Below are positions 31,618 to 35,159 of a stretch of 35,159 nt of DNA, one piece after another. Below the pieces are notes generated by a model. It saw only the letters and a list, made by a program, of their open reading frames with translations, was not told the DNA's origin and ran no database searches. The stretch spans positions 1 to 35,159 of the forward strand of contig NZ_NWUO01000023.1 in the NCBI RefSeq assembly GCF_002895925.1, in the 5' to 3' direction. The stretch comes from Mixta theicola. Its GTDB lineage: Bacteria > Pseudomonadota > Gammaproteobacteria > Enterobacterales > Enterobacteriaceae. Each line of letters begins with the position of its first letter. Within the stretch, counting starts at the first letter, position 1. Made by a program: the position numbers and the translations under genes.

Positions 31618-32568
31618 ATGAATCAGCTAGATGCACTGAAACAATTCACTACCGTTGTGGCGGACAGCGGCGATATTGAATCCATTCGTAATTATCACCC
31701 TGAAGACGCCACCACCAACCCGTCTCTGATCCTGAAAGCCGCCGGCCTCGAATCCTATAAACATCTGATTGATGACGCGATTGATTACGCGAAAAAACAG
31801 GGCGGCAGCAAAGAAACTCAGATTATTAACGCCAGCGATAAAGTTGCTGTGAACCTCGGCATGGAGATTTTGAAAAGCGTGCCGGGCCGTGTTTCGACCG
31901 AAGTGGATGCGCGCCTCTCCTTCGATCGTGGCATGTGCGTAACCAAAGCGGAAAAACTGGTCAGAATGTATGAAGATCACGGCATCGACCGCTCGCGCAT
32001 TCTGATTAAACTGGCCTCTACCTGGGAAGGCATCCGCGCGGCGGAAGAGCTGGAGAAAAACGGCATCAACTGTAACCTGACGCTGCTGTTCTCTTTTGCC
32101 CAGGCGCGCGCCTGTGCCGAAGCGGGCGTTTTCCTGATTTCACCGTTCGTGGGCCGTATTTATGACTGGTACAACAGCCGTAAGCCGCTGGATCCTTACC
32201 ATGTGGATGAAGATCCGGGCGTGAAATCGGTACGTGCGATTTATGAGTACTATAAATCGCACCGCTATAAAACCATCATCATGGGCGCGAGCTTCCGTAA
32301 AACCGAGCAGATTTTGGCGCTGGCGGGCTGCGATCGCCTGACCCTCTCCCCTAACCTGCTGCAGGAACTGCAGTCCAGCGATGCGCCGGTAGAACGCAAG
32401 CTGACGCCGTCAACGCAGGGCTTCCACGAGCCGTCGCCGCTCACTGAAGCAGAGTTCCGTTGGGAACATAACCAGGATCCGATGGCGGTGGAAAAACTGT
32501 CTGAAGGTATCCGTCAGTTTGCCGCTGACCAGATTAAGCTGGAAGAGACGCTGGCCGCGCGGCTGTAA
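31618..32568 (+). CDS. talA: Transaldolase A
   Basis: Non-oxidative pentose phosphate enzyme: transfers dihydroxyacetone from sedoheptulose-7-phosphate to glyceraldehyde-3-phosphate. It has 316 residues, the TalA length (TalB has 317). The Schiff-base lysine is K131 in [12 protein letters not shown]. The active-site aspartate is in [16 protein letters not shown] and conserved RLSFDR is near 99-104. Choosing TalA over TalB rests on context: maeB upstream and tktB downstream are the talA-tktB arrangement of E. coli. RBS AAGGAGC precedes ATG 31618. A terminator lies between it and tktB. Confidence 0.95.
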   Translation: MNQLDALKQFTTVVADSGDIESIRNYHPEDATTNPSLILKAAGLESYKHLIDDAIDYAKKQGGSKETQIINASDKVAVNLGMEILKSVPGRVSTEVDARLSFDRGMCVTKAEKLVRMYEDHGIDRSRILIKLASTWEGIRAAEELEKNGINCNLTLLFSFAQARACAEAGVFLISPFVGRIYDWYNSRKPLDPYHVDEDPGVKSVRAIYEYYKSHRYKTIIMGASFRKTEQILALAGCDRLTLSPNLLQELQSSDAPVERKLTPSTQGFHEPSPLTEAEFRWEHNQDPMAVEKLSEGIRQFAADQIKLEETLAARL

Positions 32569-32591
32569 CCGCCGCATAACCTTTTGCTTCA

Positions 32592-32614
32592 GGGGCGAAT
32601 TTTCGCCCCGTTTT
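32592..32614 (+). terminator. Terminator between talA and tktB
   Basis: GGGGCGA-ATTT-TCGCCCC followed by GTTTTC. Expected to end or weaken talA transcription before tktB, leaving partial read-through. Confidence 0.7.
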
Positions 32615-32648
32615 CATCCCCTCTACATTTCCTTTAAGGGAGAAAAAC

Positions 32649-34649
32649 ATGTCCTCACGTAGAGAACTGGCGAATGCGATTCGTGCGCTAAGCATGGACG
32701 CGGTACAAAAAGCGAAATCAGGCCATCCGGGCGCGCCGATGGGCATGGCGGATATTGCCGAAGTGCTGTGGCGCGATTTTTTGAAACATAATCCGACCAA
32801 CCCCGCATGGGCTGACCGCGACCGTTTTATTCTCTCTAACGGCCACGGTTCTATGCTGCTGTATAGCTTGCTGCATTTGACCGGCTACGATCTGCCGATT
32901 GAGGAATTGAAAAACTTTCGTCAGCTGCATTCTAAAACCCCAGGCCACCCGGAAATCGGTTATACGCCGGGCGTGGAAACCACTACCGGGCCGCTGGGCC
33001 AGGGGCTGGCTAACGCCGTGGGTCTGGCGATTGCCGAGCATACGCTGGCAGCGCAGTTTAACCGTCCGAATCATGACATCGTCGATCACCATACTTACGT
33101 ATTTATGGGCGACGGCTGCCTGATGGAAGGCATCTCCCATGAGGTTTGTTCACTGGCGGGCACGCTGGGCCTTGGCAAGCTGATCGGCTTCTATGACCAC
33201 AACGGTATTTCTATCGATGGTGAAACCGAAGGCTGGTTTACCGATGATACGGCGAAACGCTTTGAGGCCTATAACTGGCACGTCGTCGGCGATATTGACG
33301 GTCACGATCCTGATGCGGTTGCGGCGGCCATCAAAGAAGCGCAGAGCGTTACCGATAAACCGTCACTGATTATCTGCCGCACCATTATCGGCTTCGGTTC
33401 ACCGAACAAAGCGGGTAAAGAAGATGCGCACGGCGCACCGCTGGGTGATGAAGAGATCGCGCTGACGCGTAAACAGCTGGGCTGGAACCACGCGCCGTTT
33501 GAAATCCCGCAGGATATTTATCAGCAGTGGGACGCCAAACAGGCGGGCGAACAGCATGAAAAAGCCTGGAACGAGAAGTTTGCGGCCTATAAAGCGGCCT
33601 TCCCGGAGCTGGCTGCGGAATATACGCGCCGTATGACCGGCGGCATGCCGGAAAACTGGCAGCAGGAAACGCAGAAATTTATCGAGCAGCTGCAGGCTAA
33701 CGCGAACAAAATCGCCAGCCGCAAAGCGTCGCAAAATGCGCTGGAAACCTACGGTAAACTGTTGCCGGAATTCCTTGGCGGCTCTGCAGACCTGGCGCCC
33801 AGTAACCTGACTATCTGGTCAGGTTCGAAATCGATCAAAGACGATCCGGCCGGTAACTATATTCACTATGGCGTACGCGAGTTTGGTATGACGGCGATCG
33901 CTAACGGCATCGCGCATCATGGCGGCTTTGTGCCTTATACCGCAACGTTCCTGATGTTTGTGGAATATGCGCGTAACGCAGCACGCATGGCGGCGCTGAT
34001 GAAGGCGCGACAGATTATGGTATATACCCATGACTCTATCGGCCTGGGTGAAGATGGCCCAACCCATCAGCCGGTTGAACAGCTGGCCAGCCTGCGCCTG
34101 ACGCCGAATATGAGTACCTGGCGCCCTTGCGATCAAGTAGAAACCGCCGTGGCATGGAAACATGCGATTGAGCGCCATAACGGCCCTACCGCGTTGATTC
34201 TGTCGCGTCAGAACCTGATGCAGCCGGAGCGTACGCCGCAGCAGCTGGCGGATATTTCCCGTGGCGGCTATATCCTGCGCGACAGCGAAGGGACGCCAGA
34301 GGTGATCCTGATCGCGACCGGTTCCGAAGTGGAAATTACGCTGGGCGCTGCCGAGAAACTGACGCGTGCCGGACATAAAGTGCGCGTGGTTTCCATGCCG
34401 TCAACCGACCTGTTTGATAAGCAGGATGCCGCTTACCGTGAATCAGTGCTGCCTTCCACCGTGAGCGCGCGCGTGGCGGTAGAAGCGGGCATCGCTGATT
34501 ACTGGTATAAATATGTCGGCCTGAACGGTGCGATTGTTGGCATGACCACCTTCGGTGAATCCGCCCCGGCAGATAAACTGTTTGCCGAGTTCGGCTTTAC
34601 CGTTGAAAACATCGTCAGCCATGCTGAAACGCTGTTGAAACCGCATTAA
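32649..34649 (+). CDS. tktB: Transketolase B
   Basis: Thiamine diphosphate enzyme moving two-carbon units between sugar phosphates in the pentose phosphate pathway. It has 666 residues (E. coli TktB 667). The N-terminal PP domain carries H26 ([11 protein letters not shown]), H66 (GHGSM), the GDG-containing cofactor motif at 154-156 (MGDGCLMEG) and the metal residues in [10 protein letters not shown]. The middle Pyr domain has the catalytic glutamate in [11 protein letters not shown] (about 411) and H in [17 protein letters not shown]-terminal domain follows (about 540-666). RBS AAGGGAGAAAA precedes ATG 32649. The pairing with talA points to TktB rather than TktA. Confidence 0.95.
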   Translation: MSSRRELANAIRALSMDAVQKAKSGHPGAPMGMADIAEVLWRDFLKHNPTNPAWADRDRFILSNGHGSMLLYSLLHLTGYDLPIEELKNFRQLHSKTPGHPEIGYTPGVETTTGPLGQGLANAVGLAIAEHTLAAQFNRPNHDIVDHHTYVFMGDGCLMEGISHEVCSLAGTLGLGKLIGFYDHNGISIDGETEGWFTDDTAKRFEAYNWHVVGDIDGHDPDAVAAAIKEAQSVTDKPSLIICRTIIGFGSPNKAGKEDAHGAPLGDEEIALTRKQLGWNHAPFEIPQDIYQQWDAKQAGEQHEKAWNEKFAAYKAAFPELAAEYTRRMTGGMPENWQQETQKFIEQLQANANKIASRKASQNALETYGKLLPEFLGGSADLAPSNLTIWSGSKSIKDDPAGNYIHYGVREFGMTAIANGIAHHGGFVPYTATFLMFVEYARNAARMAALMKARQIMVYTHDSIGLGEDGPTHQPVEQLASLRLTPNMSTWRPCDQVETAVAWKHAIERHNGPTALILSRQNLMQPERTPQQLADISRGGYILRDSEGTPEVILIATGSEVEITLGAAEKLTRAGHKVRVVSMPSTDLFDKQDAAYRESVLPSTVSARVAVEAGIADYWYKYVGLNGAIVGMTTFGESAPADKLFAEFGFTVENIVSHAETLLKPH

Positions 34650-34665
34650 TCCGTTAATCATCCCT

Positions 34666-34692
34666 AAGCACGCCTCTGGGCGTGCTTTTTTT
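34666..34692 (+). terminator. tktB terminator
   Basis: AAGCACGCC, loop TCTG, GGCGTGCTT and a T run, 17 bp after the tktB stop. Confidence 0.9.
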
Positions 34693-35010
34693 AGCGGTGC
34701 AATTTCTTTTCGCGATCCCGCCCGCACGAATCCCTTGCCGAAGCTAATGCCCGCATAATTAATAATTATAATCTTTCTGCAGTACGGTAGGGGCATTAAT
34801 AAACCGGCGCACTTAATAAAATATCTCAGCACTTATAAATTAAATATTTAATCATAACGCGTTAATTGTTCCGCTATTAATATTCCCCTCTGAATTCCAG
34901 CCGGTTAAAATAACGCAGCATATCTCACAAATTCATTTATTTTAACTTCTTCCAGGTTTCTGGCTGCCTTACCCTGCCCGCTAAGGATATTGATTAAAAG
35001 GAACTTAGCG
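34693..35010. other. AT-rich region upstream of the last gene
   Basis: 318 bp with visibly lower GC than the flanking genes, rich in TAAT and TTAAT tracts (34755-34870 and 34920-34950). No gene or RNA recognised. It probably carries the promoter of the next gene, and its composition would suit H-NS binding. The RBS AAGGA is at 34998-35002. Confidence 0.4.
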
Positions 35011-35159
35011 ATGGCCGAAAGCCTGTTATCGTCACCTATAAAACTGCCCTGCCTGCTTTTCGCCACGCAGCATACAATGGATGATTACTGCGCGCCCGAT
35101 ATGCTGTATGGCGATCTTTCCGCTGAGGTGCTGCGCCAGCAGTATCATCTGCGCGATGT
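35011..35159 (+). CDS. Unrecognised gene, 5' part only
   Basis: ATG at 35011 follows AAGGA with 8 bp spacing and opens a frame of 49 codons that runs off the window: MAESLLSSPIKLPCLLFATQ, then HTMDDYCAPDMLYGDLSAEV and LRQQYHLRD. There is no obvious signal peptide; the start is moderately hydrophobic then acidic. I do not recognise a family. It lies past the conserved tktB boundary and behind AT-rich DNA, so it may be lineage-specific. Confidence 0.55.
   Translation, partial: MAESLLSSPIKLPCLLFATQHTMDDYCAPDMLYGDLSAEVLRQQYHLRD

Overview
The window is a chromosomal segment of an enterobacterium. Gene order follows the E. coli 54-min region closely: valine and lysine tRNAs, then yfeR, yfeH, ypeB, ligA, zipA, cysZ, cysK, ptsHI-crr, cysM, cysAWUP, yfeX, yfeY, yfeZ, ypeA, amiA, hemF, maeB, talA and tktB. 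The proteins match the Enterobacterales versions almost end to end. The mid-50s GC feel and the extra loci suggest Erwiniaceae (Pantoea, Mixta or Erwinia). The genus is an inference.

Layout. 1-504: the end of tRNA-Val(UAC), tRNA-Lys(UUU), and a 117-bp direct repeat that copies the tRNA-Lys 3' end with its terminator. 505-3133: a FlxA-like coiled-coil gene behind a flagellar sigma-28 type promoter, the divergent yfeR/yfeH pair, and ypeB. 3126-6255: ligA and zipA on the minus strand. 6474-11468: cysZ, cysK, then the PTS operon ptsH-ptsI-crr, with a Cra-like operator in front of ptsH. 11537-16870: a lineage-specific block with a CpxAR-like two-component system divergent from a macAB efflux pair; a CpxR-like box lies between them. 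16973-21724: cysM and the sulfate/thiosulfate ABC transporter operon cysPUWA, in which cysA carries a one-base frameshift. 21928-25472: yfeX and yfeY, with an accessory insert between them. 25538-34649: yfeZ, ypeA, amiA, hemF, maeB, talA and tktB. 35011 to the end: the first 49 codons of a gene I do not recognise.

The most notable accessory locus is 23245-24371. It is a stand-alone toxin gene whose C-terminal domain matches the RNase A-like CdiA toxin fold, with all four expected active-site positions at the expected spacing. A small acidic CdiI-like immunity gene overlaps it by 4 bp. No CdiA, Rhs, VgrG or secretion gene is nearby. The N-terminal half looks like the hydrophobic, helical region of cargo effectors. 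It is followed by a truncated phage tail-spike N-terminal domain that runs into the 3' end of yfeY, so the insert is probably the remnant of a larger mobile element.

How the genes work together. Sulfur assimilation is concentrated here: CysPUWA and CysZ import sulfate, and CysK and CysM make cysteine. The PTS core (HPr, EI, EIIA-Glc) feeds and signals sugar uptake. MaeB, TalA and TktB serve central carbon metabolism, AmiA and ZipA cell division and wall cleavage, HemF and YfeX heme metabolism. Intergenic DNA holds several clear terminators and a dispersed hairpin-forming repeat (16879-16972 and 28549-28668) with a 78-bp tandem duplication beside the second copy.
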